A stretch of DNA of 64,000 nt from Neobacillus sp. Marseille-Q6967 (GTDB lineage: Bacteria; Bacillota; Bacilli; Bacillales; Cytobacillaceae): contig NZ_OX267715.1 of NCBI RefSeq assembly GCF_946151075.1, forward strand, positions 1,403,881 to 1,467,880, in the 5' to 3' direction. Under the pieces are notes generated by a model. It saw only the letters and a program-made list of their open reading frames with translations. It did not search any database and was not told where the DNA came from. This document shows positions 9,128 to 17,865 of the stretch, piece after piece. The position numbers and the translations under genes were made by a program. Position 1 is the first letter of the stretch; each line of letters begins with the position of its first letter.

Positions 9128-10540
9128 GTGATAAAAGTTAAGGTTGGTTTACGGCCCATTGTAAGTAAGATAAATTTACCCACTGTTTTGAAAACTGCTA
9201 TACTTCCAGGTGACTCAATGGAAAGATTATTTATTGCAACCCAGGTAGGAGAGATCTTTTACATAGGAAACGGGGATATTAGGACTTTTTTAGATATTCG
9301 TCCGCGAATCATAAAACTAGGTGTTTCGGGTGGTGGATATGATGAGCGGGGATTTCTAGGGCTAGCGTTTCATCCCCAATTTTATTATAACGGTTTGTTT
9401 TATCTTCATTTTTCAGTTGCTGGAACACAAGGTCCAGGTGCTCAACCTGATCCTTTTAATCCTAACCCGTGTGATCCCGGAACATTAAGCCTAAGGTGGA
9501 TAAATAGAGAAACTCAATATGATCATATTGATACAGTTGAAGAATGGATTTTACAATCGAATGGTCATCCTCAAAAACGACGGACATTACTAAACTTAAG
9601 AAGACCATTTTTTAATCATAATGGTGTAAATAGCTTAAATTTCTCACCTGAAACAGGAAAACTTATATTAACAACTGGAGATGGCGGATCAGGCTATGAT
9701 CCATTTAATTTAAGCCAGGATGATATGGAGATCGCTGGTAAAATAATTGAAATCGATGTAGGTAAGAATACATTTATCAATAATCCACCGGTAGTCACAC
9801 GTTTTCATGAACTTCCCGCACCTATACAGGAAACGCTTACAGTAATGGCCAAAGGGGTTCGCAATATACCAGGCATTTCATTTCAAAGGTTTTATAATCA
9901 GTATATTAAATATGCGGGAAATGTCGGACAGGATCTGGTTGAGTCGATCTTTTCATTCGTTCATTATAAACCCATACCTGTTACTCAACTCATACAAGCT
10001 TCGTTAAGAAACACCGAACTTGACGAAGAAGGATTTATTAACTTTGGCTGGCGAGGATGGGAAGGTGCTTTTCCTACTCCGATGATGAGGGGCTGCTCTG
10101 CAAATCCGACTTTGGATGAGATAACAATTGCTTATTACAATGAAGCAGTAAAACATTCAGGGAGTCGTCTTCAGCCTTTAACTAGTTATTTTCATCAAGA
10201 TACCAGACCCGATAAGTTTGGAGGAACTGCACTTACAGGAGTGCAAGCCTTTATGGGGAATGGAATCCCTGGATTAACCGGAAGCGTTGTGTTTACCGAT
10301 CTTGCCCGGAAAGAATCTCAACCTCAGGTTAGAGGCGCATTAGCTTATACCAGAATAAGGCCAGATGGTAAACAAAATGATTTTAGTGTGATTCAAACCG
10401 ATTATGATTATGGGTCTCAATCAGCTTATTATGTTAGTTTGGGAACGAATCGGGATCAAACCAGATTATATTTAGGGGTTTATAGCTCTATGAAAGTGAC
10501 TGATTTTAACCAAGGTACTGTTTTTGAAATTGTTCCATGA
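9128..10540 (+). CDS. PQQ-dependent sugar dehydrogenase-like beta-propeller (GSDH family)
   Basis: A six-bladed propeller protein of the glucose/sorbosone dehydrogenase family. Family landmarks are ERLFIATQVGEIFYIGNG, RGFLGLAFHPQFYYNGLFY, HNGVNSLNF (catalytic-type histidine context), TTGDGGSGYDPFN and INFGWRGWEG. Enzymes of this family oxidise sugars with PQQ and calcium, usually outside the cell. Here no signal peptide or lipobox is visible. The frame is open from a GTG at 9116, but AAGGGGTGG at 9111-9119 fits a GTG start at 9128. It stands alone between DUF3231 genes. A truncated relative lies at 28215. Confidence 0.82.
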   Translation: MIKVKVGLRPIVSKINLPTVLKTAILPGDSMERLFIATQVGEIFYIGNGDIRTFLDIRPRIIKLGVSGGGYDERGFLGLAFHPQFYYNGLFYLHFSVAGTQGPGAQPDPFNPNPCDPGTLSLRWINRETQYDHIDTVEEWILQSNGHPQKRRTLLNLRRPFFNHNGVNSLNFSPETGKLILTTGDGGSGYDPFNLSQDDMEIAGKIIEIDVGKNTFINNPPVVTRFHELPAPIQETLTVMAKGVRNIPGISFQRFYNQYIKYAGNVGQDLVESIFSFVHYKPIPVTQLIQASLRNTELDEEGFINFGWRGWEGAFPTPMMRGCSANPTLDEITIAYYNEAVKHSGSRLQPLTSYFHQDTRPDKFGGTALTGVQAFMGNGIPGLTGSVVFTDLARKESQPQVRGALAYTRIRPDGKQNDFSVIQTDYDYGSQSAYYVSLGTNRDQTRLYLGVYSSMKVTDFNQGTVFEIVP

Positions 10541-10683
10541 TTCAAGAAAAATCTCTTCCTTAGATTTAATTGAATCGAAATATAAAACAAACAAGAGAGC
10601 AATCAGCTCCCTCATTCAATTACTTTTCAGGAGATAATATCGGTTCAATCGTAAGATACCGATTTGTTATTAAACTAATCTGC

Positions 10684-10770
10684 TTAGTTAGTAAACAAAA
10701 AAAGCCGCCGCCGAAGGAGCGACAATCTTTAACTCTTGCACCCGTTACTTTAAGTATAATCCTTCACATA
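10684..10770 (+). repeat. THR interspersed repeat
   Basis: A-tract, central GCCGCCGCCGAAGGAGC and a good right part CTCTTGCACCCGTTACTTTAAGTATAA..TTCACA. It lies between two plus-strand genes in a 326-base gap that otherwise holds nothing recognisable. Confidence 0.8.
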
Positions 10771-10866
10771 AATACCCTTTGCCGATTAATCCTTATACCA
10801 AACATTTTTTATTAAAATTGTTGCTTTTGGTTAAATTAAGTAAATAAAACTGGAGGGATTAGTTTA

Positions 10867-11868
10867 ATGACTTCTTTTGGAGTTCCAATTACATCATCAG
10901 AATTAGCAAATTTATGGATGACTTTTCAAGAAAAAACGATGATCATTAGAATGTTGGAGCATTTTATAGAGCATGCCGATAATGATGCAAAACAACTATT
11001 ACAAACTCATTATGATAGTGCTTCTAAAGCCATAGATATCATCACAAAAATTTTCCAGCAAGAAGGAGCAGTTGTACCTATTGGTTTTACAGAAAGTGAT
11101 GTACATAAAGGAGTTCCAAAGTTATTTGATTTCCAGTACGATATCATGTATTTACATATGATGACTAAAGTGGAAATGAGCCTATTTTCACTATTTTGTG
11201 GTATGTCCTATCGGAAAGATATTAATGAATTTTTTATCAACTTAACAGCAGAATCCCAAGCGATTAACAACCATGCAACTCAATTCCTTTTAGAAAAAGG
11301 GGTTTTGGTTCGTCCAGCTTTTGTATCAATGCCTAAAGAGGTGAATTTTGTACAGGATAATAATTATAGGAGTGCTTTCAATTGGTTCGATGAAACAAGA
11401 TCCCTAAATACGATTGAAGTTTCTCTTATTCATCATGCCATTGAAACAAACCTTATAGGAATGCAATTAATGATCGGATTTGCTCAAGTTGCTGAAAATA
11501 AAGAGGTGCAAAAATATCTTGTCAAAGGGATGAAATTATCAAAAAAGATCGAAATCGATTTGGGTGAATTTTTACGACAAAGTTTTATTGAACCCCCAGC
11601 TACTCATGCTGGTAAAGCAACTACATCAAAAATTGCACCATTTTCTGATAAATTGATGATGTACAATACCAGTTTGTTAACTACATTTGGGCTCGGAAGT
11701 AATGCATTAGGAGGTGCTTTTAGTTTACGAAATGACTTACCAGCAAAAATGGCTCTCCTTGCAAAAGATATTTTTACTTTTGCTCAAGATGGCGGTAAGA
11801 TCATGATCAAAAATGGCTGGATGGAAGAACCTCCACAGATTGAGGATAGAAATCAACTAACTAAATAA
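10867..11868 (+). CDS. DUF3231 family protein, copy 2
   Basis: A 333-residue DUF3231 protein with the same two-half layout as the copy at 7066: ITSSELANLWMTFQEKTM, VPIGFTESDVHKGVPKLFD, LVRPAFVSMPKEVNFVQ, IAPFSDKLMMYN and NGWMEEPPQIEDRNQ near the end. The ATG follows TGGAGGG. Sequence identity to the other copies looks modest outside the motifs, so these are old paralogues rather than recent duplicates. Function unknown; the family's phylogenetic range suggests a sporulation or cell-surface role. Confidence 0.88.
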   Translation: MTSFGVPITSSELANLWMTFQEKTMIIRMLEHFIEHADNDAKQLLQTHYDSASKAIDIITKIFQQEGAVVPIGFTESDVHKGVPKLFDFQYDIMYLHMMTKVEMSLFSLFCGMSYRKDINEFFINLTAESQAINNHATQFLLEKGVLVRPAFVSMPKEVNFVQDNNYRSAFNWFDETRSLNTIEVSLIHHAIETNLIGMQLMIGFAQVAENKEVQKYLVKGMKLSKKIEIDLGEFLRQSFIEPPATHAGKATTSKIAPFSDKLMMYNTSLLTTFGLGSNALGGAFSLRNDLPAKMALLAKDIFTFAQDGGKIMIKNGWMEEPPQIEDRNQLTK

Positions 11869-11923
11869 ACGTTTTATATAACAAAAGAAATAACTAAAAT
11901 GGCACAAAAGTAATGAATCGGAC

Positions 11924-12050
11924 CTTCAACCAGTATGCTTCGTAGTGACACATTCCGTTGTGTCTATGCCAGGAGAAATCCTGGCTTTTTTAGCAGCCGG
12001 ATCTTCAAGTAAAGCCCCGTTTACTTGAAGTACAATGGTTCACAAACTTT
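11924..12050 (+). repeat. THR interspersed repeat, diverged copy with terminator-like core
   Basis: The right module is clear (CAAGTAAAGCCCCGTTTACTTGAAGTACAATGG..CACAAACTT split over 12003-12050). The central position is occupied by a separate strong hairpin at 11968-11985. Confidence 0.6.
11968..11985 (+). terminator. Terminator downstream of DUF3231 copy 2
   Basis: Stem GCCAGGA/TCCTGGC with a GAAA tetraloop followed by TTTTT, about 100 bases past the DUF3231 stop on the same strand. Confidence 0.85.
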
Positions 12051-12060
12051 TTTCTATTAT

Positions 12061-12360
12061 CTATAATTCAATTTGTTTAATGATTCTTGCTGGGTTTCCA
12101 CCTACCACTACACGATCTGGTACATCTTTAGTAACTACTGCACCTGATGCAATAACAACATTGTCTCCTACGGTTACTCCTGGGTTTATTACTGCACTTT
12201 CTCCAATCCATACATTGTTTCCAAATGTAATTGGTTTTGCATATTCGTCACCTGAATTTCGTTCAGTTGGATTAAGTGGATGTGTTGCTGTATAGATTTG
12301 TACTCCAGGTGCAAGCATACACTTATCCCCAAATCGCACTTCACAAACATCTAAAACCAT
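12061..12360 (-). pseudogene. 5'-truncated maltose/galactoside O-acetyltransferase (maa-like)
   Basis: Only about the last 99 residues of a hexapeptide-repeat acetyltransferase remain: [34 protein letters not shown] (active-site histidine region), [20 protein letters not shown] and [15 protein letters not shown]. Complete family members have about 185 residues, so the N-terminal 85 or so are missing. The reading frame begins directly at the stop codon of the upstream VOC gene, which looks like a deletion junction. Confidence 0.8.
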
Positions 12361-12363
12361 TTA

Positions 12364-12744
12364 TTACACAGTCAATTCTAAAAGATTGCCTTCTGGATCT
12401 TCTATCACACTTTCATAATAGCCGTCCCCAGTAACACGAGGACCATTAACAAGGCGGTAACCATCATTTTGTAAACGAGCTGTCATTTGGTTGACGGACT
12501 CCCTGCTTCCCAGGGCAATTGCAATATGAGCCCAGCCAATCCTATCTTCCTGATCCGGCTTATCGATACCTGACTTACTCATAATCTCTAAACGTGCACC
12601 CCCGTCAAACGTTAGAAAATAAGATTCAAATTCCTTATCCTTATTATGATATTTTGAGTTTGGAGTCGCATTAAAGTACTTTTCATAAAACTTCTTCATA
12701 GCTTCTAAGTCTTTGACCCAGATTGCCACATGCTCTATTTTCAT
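12364..12744 (-). CDS. VOC family protein (glyoxalase/dioxygenase fold)
   Basis: A 126-residue single-domain vicinal-oxygen-chelate protein. The opening [24 protein letters not shown] supplies the first metal histidine, RLEIMS and [10 protein letters not shown] the middle ligands, and [12 protein letters not shown] the last glutamate. Its sequence resembles small stand-alone lactoylglutathione lyase-like proteins of Bacillus. AGGAG precedes the ATG. The substrate is not predictable; a truncated acetyltransferase follows immediately. Confidence 0.85.
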   Translation of the reverse strand: MKIEHVAIWVKDLEAMKKFYEKYFNATPNSKYHNKDKEFESYFLTFDGGARLEIMSKSGIDKPDQEDRIGWAHIAIALGSRESVNQMTARLQNDGYRLVNGPRVTGDGYYESVIEDPEGNLLELTV

Positions 12745-12806
12745 CTCGCTTCACTCCTCAAATGTAGATATATTTCTACCTTTTTATTCTGTAAAACCCT
12801 TCAAGA

Positions 12807-14027
12807 TTAAATTACGGTGGAGTTTTTATTTTTTACACTTATTAAATCATTCCTATTCAATATGGCATTTAATTTTTCAGAACCTAAGAGCATGATTGCA
12901 ATGAAACTTGCAATGACAAATGGGAAGATTCCTATTGTTGTGTTCGCTGCAATGAAACCAAGAAGAGGCGGCAGGAACGTACTACCTGTATAAGCAACAG
13001 CCATTTGATACCCCATAATGGTCCCAGAATGTTTCTTTCCAAATCGTATGGGTGTTGCATGTAACATACACGGAAATATCGGTGCTAATCCTAATCCAAC
13101 CATAATAAAACCTACAAGAGAGAATGTGGACGGCAATGGCAGGAATAGAAGTCCGGCACCCACTAATGCTATTATTTGCCCCATCCGAATGAGAGTACGG
13201 TTACCTATTTTTAAGGTAATAAAGCCTGTTATAAACCTTCCGATGGTTATTCCCGCGTAATACAAGGAAACCCATTTTGCTGCTGCATCTACGGATAAAT
13301 CTTTCACATTTACTAGGAAACTACTTCCCCAAAGTCCCATCGTTGCTTCTGCACCACAATAAAACAAGAAGGAGACCAATGCTAATTTAACTCCCCTAAT
13401 TTGCAAGGGTTTTTGATTTTCAACATCTGCACTATTTGTGTCTTCTAGTTCTTTCGTTGCGTTAACATTGCTGTTTCCTCCAACCTTATTCCATAAAGGC
13501 AAAGTGAAGAAAAGAATGACAACTAATACAAACTGCAGACCAGCGATGGTAAGATACCCGCTTCTCCAAGAATGCTGCCCTGTAATAAACTGAGCCATTA
13601 TCACGGGACCAAGTGTAGCCCCGACTCCCCAAAAACAATGAAGCCAACTCATGTGCTGTGCTTTGTAATGTGAAGCGACATAATTATTTAATCCCGCATC
13701 AACTGCACCTGCACCTAATCCAAGTGGTATGGAACAAATAAACAACCAAAAAATCGAAGGAGCAAAATGAAACCCAAGCAGTGCTCCAGCTGTCATTAAA
13801 CAACTGAAAAATGTGACTATGCCAGTTCCGAATCGATTAAGCACAGCTCCGCTAACAAAACTGGAAATGATTGTTCCTCCAGCTATTGTCATAAAAAGCA
13901 ATCCGGCAGTCTCAAGCGGTACCCCAAACTCCGATTGCATCAAAGACCATGACACTCCCAACAATGAATCAGGTAAACCTAAGCTGATAAAAGCCAAGTA
14001 AATAATTACTAAAAAGAATGTAGCCAT
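12807..14027 (-). CDS. MFS transporter (sugar-porter-like)
   Basis: A 406-residue major facilitator with about 12 membrane segments; the N-terminus LAFISLGLPDSLLGVSWSL, the LNRFGTG loop and GLGLAPIFPCMLHATP in the second half resemble FucP/YfkL-type permeases. GGCGGGG precedes the ATG. It is separated by only 44 bases from the upstream ROK regulator gene, so regulator and permease are probably cotranscribed and respond to the same sugar or glycoside. The ligand is unknown. Confidence 0.85.
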   Translation of the reverse strand: MATFFLVIIYLAFISLGLPDSLLGVSWSLMQSEFGVPLETAGLLFMTIAGGTIISSFVSGAVLNRFGTGIVTFFSCLMTAGALLGFHFAPSIFWLFICSIPLGLGAGAVDAGLNNYVASHYKAQHMSWLHCFWGVGATLGPVIMAQFITGQHSWRSGYLTIAGLQFVLVVILFFTLPLWNKVGGNSNVNATKELEDTNSADVENQKPLQIRGVKLALVSFLFYCGAEATMGLWGSSFLVNVKDLSVDAAAKWVSLYYAGITIGRFITGFITLKIGNRTLIRMGQIIALVGAGLLFLPLPSTFSLVGFIMVGLGLAPIFPCMLHATPIRFGKKHSGTIMGYQMAVAYTGSTFLPPLLGFIAANTTIGIFPFVIASFIAIMLLGSEKLNAILNRNDLISVKNKNSTVI

Positions 14028-14071
14028 GTATAACCCCGCCTTCTATTTTTTAATACAGGTATTGATTTGTC

Positions 14072-15097
14072 TTAGCTGCTTACTTCGGTGATCATGAGAT
14101 CAAGACCAAGCCTTTGTAATCCAAATAGATAGTCTTGTTTCCAATCACTCATTATAATTTCTGGAAGATGTTCTGCTGGAATATACTTTGAGCTTCGTTT
14201 TACAATTTGGTCTAAAATCAACTGGTTGACTTCATCATCGCAAAAAATAATGGTATGAGGGTTAATGATCGCTGCAAATGAAGCAACTAACCTGCTAATG
14301 GCGTCGATCTCATATTCCTCACTTATAAATGCTTTCTTAGTCCCGTTTCCATTTTCCAAAGACTGACCAAAATTTCGGTCATCATACTGTGGAACGAATG
14401 AAACCTCTCCTGAAAAATTAGTGCTGCCTCGGACTACTACTCCATTTACTAGGATCCCAGCACCTGGACCATTTTGCCCTGAATATAAATAAATCAGAGA
14501 TGTATTTTTCTTGATTCCCTTACGACCGTAATAACCAAGCACCGCAGCATTCATATCGTTCTCTATGACAACAGGTATTGAAAAACGATTTTCCAAGTAT
14601 CCTTTCAAATCAAAATTTTGAAGATGCTCATAACCTGGTATATAAATAATCCGTCCATTATTAACAGAACCAGGTACACCAATGGATACAGAACTAATTT
14701 TTGGATATTTCTCTTTTATCTCTTCAACACACTCGGTTAATAATTTTAAATCATTATTTATTAATGCACTTGAGGTTTTTCCCGCGTCCTTGACTTCTCC
14801 TAAACAATTAAAGACAATATAATTTGTCTCTGTTCTCTCTAAAAAGATTGCCAACCCTAACATATACTCCGGATTGTATGTATATCTTTTTGCCCTTCTT
14901 CCACCACTCGAATCATCAAGACCGACTGAAATAAGTTCACTGTCCTTCTCCATTTGTGATAAGAATTTACTTATTGTAGGGAAACTAATTCCTAATTTAT
15001 CGCTAAGTTCAACTTTTGTTGCACTTCCAAGTTCTAATAGAGATTTACGAATACCGCTAAGGATTTCCATTCTCATCGATTTTGGAGTCGTATTCAC
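14072..15097 (-). CDS. ROK family transcriptional regulator
   Basis: A NagC/XylR-type repressor of about 341 residues. An N-terminal winged helix-turn-helix (ATKVELSDKLGISFPTISKF) is followed by a sugar-kinase-like ROK domain (SIGVPGSVNNGRI, VIENDMNAAVLGYYG). The zinc-site cysteines of typical ROK proteins are not evident in the SGEVSFVPQ region, so ligand binding may be altered. The frame is open to a GTG at 15106, but AGGCGGTGA fits the GTG at 15097 better. Two perfect palindromes directly upstream are likely autoregulatory operators. It probably controls the MFS gene downstream. Confidence 0.85.
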   Translation of the reverse strand: MNTTPKSMRMEILSGIRKSLLELGSATKVELSDKLGISFPTISKFLSQMEKDSELISVGLDDSSGGRRAKRYTYNPEYMLGLAIFLERTETNYIVFNCLGEVKDAGKTSSALINNDLKLLTECVEEIKEKYPKISSVSIGVPGSVNNGRIIYIPGYEHLQNFDLKGYLENRFSIPVVIENDMNAAVLGYYGRKGIKKNTSLIYLYSGQNGPGAGILVNGVVVRGSTNFSGEVSFVPQYDDRNFGQSLENGNGTKKAFISEEYEIDAISRLVASFAAIINPHTIIFCDDEVNQLILDQIVKRSSKYIPAEHLPEIIMSDWKQDYLFGLQRLGLDLMITEVSS

Positions 15098-15120
15098 AAG
15101 GGTCACCGCCTATTAAAATG

Positions 15121-15181
15121 AACTTATTAAAGAAGTTTAATAAGTTGCGAACAAAAAACTTATTAAACTTCTTTAATAAGT
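15121..15181. promoter_or_regulatory. Twin palindromic operators of the ROK regulator
   Basis: Two sites, 15123-15144 and 15159-15180, each with arms CTTATTAAA/TTTAATAAG around a 4-base centre. They are reverse complements of each other (GAAG versus CTTC centre) and lie 36 bases apart, 24 bases upstream of the regulator. Confidence 0.75.
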
Positions 15182-15243
15182 GATGTTGATAATATATCAT
15201 ATAAAGTTACTAAAAACAATTGAGATTATTAATTGTATATTGT

Positions 15244-15310
15244 TAATTCAATAAATAAGGAGCCTTAATAAGGGCTCCGAACTTTAACAATTGCACCAAT
15301 AATCAAAGTG
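15244..15310 (+). repeat. THR interspersed repeat, strongly diverged
   Basis: Hairpin GGAGCC..GGGCTCC in the central position followed by CTTTAACAATTGCACC; the ends are eroded. It lies between the small membrane protein gene and the ROK operators. Confidence 0.45.
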
Positions 15311-15314
15311 TTTT

Positions 15315-15515
15315 TTATTTTTGGTTTCTCTGGTTTCTCAAATTTTTTTCTACAACAAAAGTAAGGTAACCAACGGATAGAAGACCAATCCCACCCATAA
15401 TAAGGGCTATCATATCAGGTGTGGCAACTTTAAAGTTAATAAACACCGTAAAAAAGCTAAAACCGATGATTAAAAGTGCTAACCAATGAGAATATCTTGA
15501 AAAAAACCGTTTCAT
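15315..15515 (-). CDS. Small two-helix membrane protein
   Basis: A 66-residue protein with two hydrophobic segments (WLALLIIGFSFFTVFIN and MIALIMGGIGLLSVGYLTF) and a basic tail (KNLRNQRNQK). GAGAGG is spaced correctly before the ATG. No family is recognised. Confidence 0.6.
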   Translation of the reverse strand: MKRFFSRYSHWLALLIIGFSFFTVFINFKVATPDMIALIMGGIGLLSVGYLTFVVEKNLRNQRNQK

Positions 15516-15576
15516 TCCAATTATTTCCTCTCAATATAAATTATATATTTATATTCTCCTATAGACAGACAAAATC

Positions 15577-15640
15577 CTTCTTCAGCTAAACTGCTCCGTT
15601 CGTACCCAACCAGCCTGTCTATGATCCCGTTTAGTTCAAG
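15577..15640 (+). repeat. THR interspersed repeat, strongly diverged
   Basis: Left part CTTCAGCTAAACTGCTCCGTT and right part GATCCCGTTTAGTTCAAG are visible; the central hairpin is not typical. Confidence 0.4.
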
Positions 15641-15751
15641 AATGACATCAAACAAATAAAGTTTATGTTCAATTAATAACACGATTTATATATAATACAA
15701 CGTATGAATATCCTTTTCAGAACTTATCATAATAAGAAAGGTGATAATAAA

Positions 15752-16384
15752 ATGGAAAACTTTTATTTGTTTGTTCTTATGTGTATTTTTCTAATTATTT
15801 TACCCGGTCCCGATACCGCAATTGCTACAAAAAATACTGTCACCGTTGGGAGAAACGGGGGTCTTAAAACAGCTTTAGGTACTTGTTGTGCCCTTCTAAT
15901 CCATACTTCTGCTGCTGTATTAGGACTTTCAGCCATTATTGTGAAATCTGCCTTATTATTTTCTGTCTTCAAATATGTGGGTGCTGTTTACTTACTTTAT
16001 CTGGGTGTTAAGACATTATGGTCGTTGAAGAAAAAGGAAGAAGCAGCAAGCGTTGAGATGAACACAAAAAGCCAGTTTGCAAACACATCTTGTTTTAAAC
16101 AAGGGTTCCTTACAAATCTCTTAAATCCCAAAGTTGCTGTCTTTTTCTTAACCTTTTTGCCTCAATTCGTTGACTCTGGAAGCAATACTTTTTTACCGTT
16201 CCTTTTAATGGGTATCACTTATACTGTATTGACTGCCGTATGGTTTTTACTTTATGTCTATTTGATTAATCAGATTAGTGCTTTTATGAAAAAACCTAAA
16301 ACACAAAATATTATTGAAGGAATCACAGGTACAATACTGATAGGTTTTGGTATAAAACTAGCTCTTGAAAAGACTCATAATTAG
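15752..16384 (+). CDS. LysE/RhtB family amino-acid exporter
   Basis: A 210-residue membrane protein with six hydrophobic segments. The opening LIILPGPDTAIATKNTVTVGRNGGL is the LysE/RhtB signature, and the middle loop NLLNPKVAVFFLTFLPQFVD is equally typical. The frame is open from 15704, but AAAGGTGAT directly precedes the ATG at 15752, which also matches family N-termini. Members export amino acids such as lysine, homoserine or threonine; the substrate here is not known. A terminator follows. Confidence 0.9.
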   Translation: MENFYLFVLMCIFLIILPGPDTAIATKNTVTVGRNGGLKTALGTCCALLIHTSAAVLGLSAIIVKSALLFSVFKYVGAVYLLYLGVKTLWSLKKKEEAASVEMNTKSQFANTSCFKQGFLTNLLNPKVAVFFLTFLPQFVDSGSNTFLPFLLMGITYTVLTAVWFLLYVYLINQISAFMKKPKTQNIIEGITGTILIGFGIKLALEKTHN

Positions 16385-16403
16385 ATTATTCTTATGTATT
16401 TGG

Positions 16404-16438
16404 TAAGACCCTTGATTTTCCTATATCGAAGGGTCTTA
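16404..16438 (+). terminator. Terminator of the LysE-family gene
   Basis: Stem TAAGACCCTT/AAGGGTCTTA with a 15-base loop followed by TTTT, 20 bases past the stop. Confidence 0.8.
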
Positions 16439-16460
16439 TTTTGCTGAAAATTTTTTTACC

Positions 16461-16510
16461 TTAATTGAACTAAAATGCCCGTTAGCTTAAGTACATTACT
16501 TCACAATTTC
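16461..16510 (+). repeat. THR interspersed repeat, right module
   Basis: GAACTAAAATGCCCGTTAGC followed by TTAAGTACATTACTTCACAATTTC: a right module, or a left-right fusion, without the central hairpin. Confidence 0.65.
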
Positions 16511-16540
16511 TTCAGTAATATTAACATAAATATCCATTAA

Positions 16541-16584
16541 AAAATCACCTCACCTCTAAGCACTTATAGAGGTGAGATGATTTT
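16541..16584 (-). terminator. Terminator of the DUF192 gene
   Basis: A stem of about 18 bp (AAAATCACCTCACCTCTA and near complement) overlaps the stop codon of the DUF192 gene; six T residues follow on the minus strand. Confidence 0.8.
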
Positions 16585-17023
16585 AATCAAACTTTACAAA
16601 ATCCCCCTCTTTGATTTGATTCTTTTCAAACCATCCAAGATTGACTTCGAGAGCATAATGATAAGAAAGTTCTGGATCATAAGTAGGACATTCATCCTCT
16701 TTACAAGGAACCATATCTAGTATTTTTAAAATTTTCCCATCTAAATCAAGAAAAGCAATAGATAAAGGAATTAAGGTGTTTTTCATCCAAAAACCGCCAT
16801 ATGTTTTTCCTGAAAACACAAATAGCATCCCCTCGTTTTCGGGTAATTTTCCAACAAACATTAAGCCCTTTTCTCTTTTTTTATGAGTATCTGCAACTTG
16901 AACGGTTAATTTGATTGTCCTTTCTCCACTGGATACATTAATCATTTTTGTTTGAAGACTTGCTTCTTTTTCTTGACGAAAAAGAAAACCGATTAATTTT
17001 ATTCTTTTTTTAAACATATTCAC
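16583..17023 (-). CDS. DUF192 family protein
   Basis: A 146-residue protein whose last 115 residues form the DUF192 domain: REKGLMFVGKLPENEGMLFVF, FWMKNTLIPLSIAFLD, MVPCKEDECPTY and HYALEVNLGWFEKN. The family has a compact beta fold and unknown function, and often occurs as an exported protein. Here the N-terminus is basic and only weakly hydrophobic, so secretion is doubtful. The ATG at 17023 lies about 12 bases after AAGG. Followed by its own terminator. Confidence 0.85.
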   Translation of the reverse strand: MNMFKKRIKLIGFLFRQEKEASLQTKMINVSSGERTIKLTVQVADTHKKREKGLMFVGKLPENEGMLFVFSGKTYGGFWMKNTLIPLSIAFLDLDGKILKILDMVPCKEDECPTYDPELSYHYALEVNLGWFEKNQIKEGDFVKFD

Positions 17024-17441
17024 TCACCTTATCTTTTCCCTTTATAAAAAGGAAGAAAGTTGGAGATAAAACGAAAACAAGAAGAAAAAAACCGAGAAAA
17101 ACCCTTTTTCACTTCCAATACTTATGATATGGTTTTACATTTAATACTTTATTTTCAATAACCACAGCTACAATATATAAAGAGATTAAGGCATTTTATT
17201 CAACTAAACCCACCCGTTACTTCATTTAAGTTCAATAAAAAGAAGCGTTAATCCTTCTTGGATCAACGCCTTCATTAGTTTAAGTACAAAATTTCAATCT
17301 TTTTGGTGACTTTAAAAAAATGGCGACCTTCATGTTGAAGAAATCGCCCTTTTTCGTTCTTAAAATAAAATATTCATATTTTGAGGTTTTTCTTATTCAA
17401 TTCGCAGGTGGGCTAATATATGGTGACAACACAAAAAATCG
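17024..17441. other. 418-base intergenic region with one THR copy
   Basis: Apart from the repeat at 17198-17302 nothing is recognised. A plus-strand open frame at 17320-17553 has no ribosome binding site and overlaps the HPr-like gene on the opposite strand, so it is not called. Confidence 0.5.
17198..17302 (+). repeat. THR interspersed repeat, full length but diverged
   Basis: Left TTCAACTAAACCCACCCGTTAC, A-tract, central hairpin GCGTTAATCC..GGATCAACGC and right CATTAGTTTAAGTACAAAA. Confidence 0.7.
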
Positions 17442-17804
17442 TTATGACCATGATGCTTCGTCTCTAAATACAACTTCATCACAAGAAGTGCATAATTCTT
17501 TAGAGACAGTCAAACTATTTCCTCGCTTTTCCGTCTCAATATATAGGTTTTGACTCAAAATATTTTCTATCGTTTGTAAAGCAGCGAGCTCGTCACACCC
17601 ATTTGCAGTAATCTCGACATAAGCTCCAGGTTTTATCCTTAATGACATAAGTTCCATAATAGAATTGGGCCAATTTTTTAGGTTAACAGAAACACCGTTG
17701 TAATTAAGGGATATTGTAGATGTGAACTTAGAAGCACCACTTACAATTAAGCATGCTGGATGAACAAATCCCGTCACAGCAACGATTTTAAGTTGTTTTT
17801 TCAT
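17442..17804 (-). CDS. HPr-like protein with altered phosphorylation motif
   Basis: About 120 residues with clear similarity to the PTS phosphocarrier HPr: HPACLIVSGASKFTSTI, then VNLK..SIMELMSL (regulatory-serine region), IKPGAYVEITANGCDELAAL and a C-terminal helix. The active-site motif HARPA is replaced by VHPAC, so the arginine next to the histidine is missing, and four residues (NWPN) are inserted before the serine motif. The C-terminus is extended by about 25 residues. The ATG at 17804 has GGAG and GGAAG upstream. It may be a regulatory HPr/Crh-like paralogue or a degenerating copy; it lies next to an SDR gene. Confidence 0.65.
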   Translation of the reverse strand: MKKQLKIVAVTGFVHPACLIVSGASKFTSTISLNYNGVSVNLKNWPNSIMELMSLRIKPGAYVEITANGCDELAALQTIENILSQNLYIETEKRGNSLTVSKELCTSCDEVVFRDEASWS

Positions 17805-17865
17805 CACTTTTCTTCCGCTCCTTTCAAGTTCTGCCAGAAAGGAATTCTTGGCCAACTACTAATGT

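Noticed and set aside
17320..17553. Plus-strand open frame opposite the HPr-like gene
   Set aside because: Overlaps a THR-flanked gap and the end of a gene on the other strand, with no ribosome binding site or family match.
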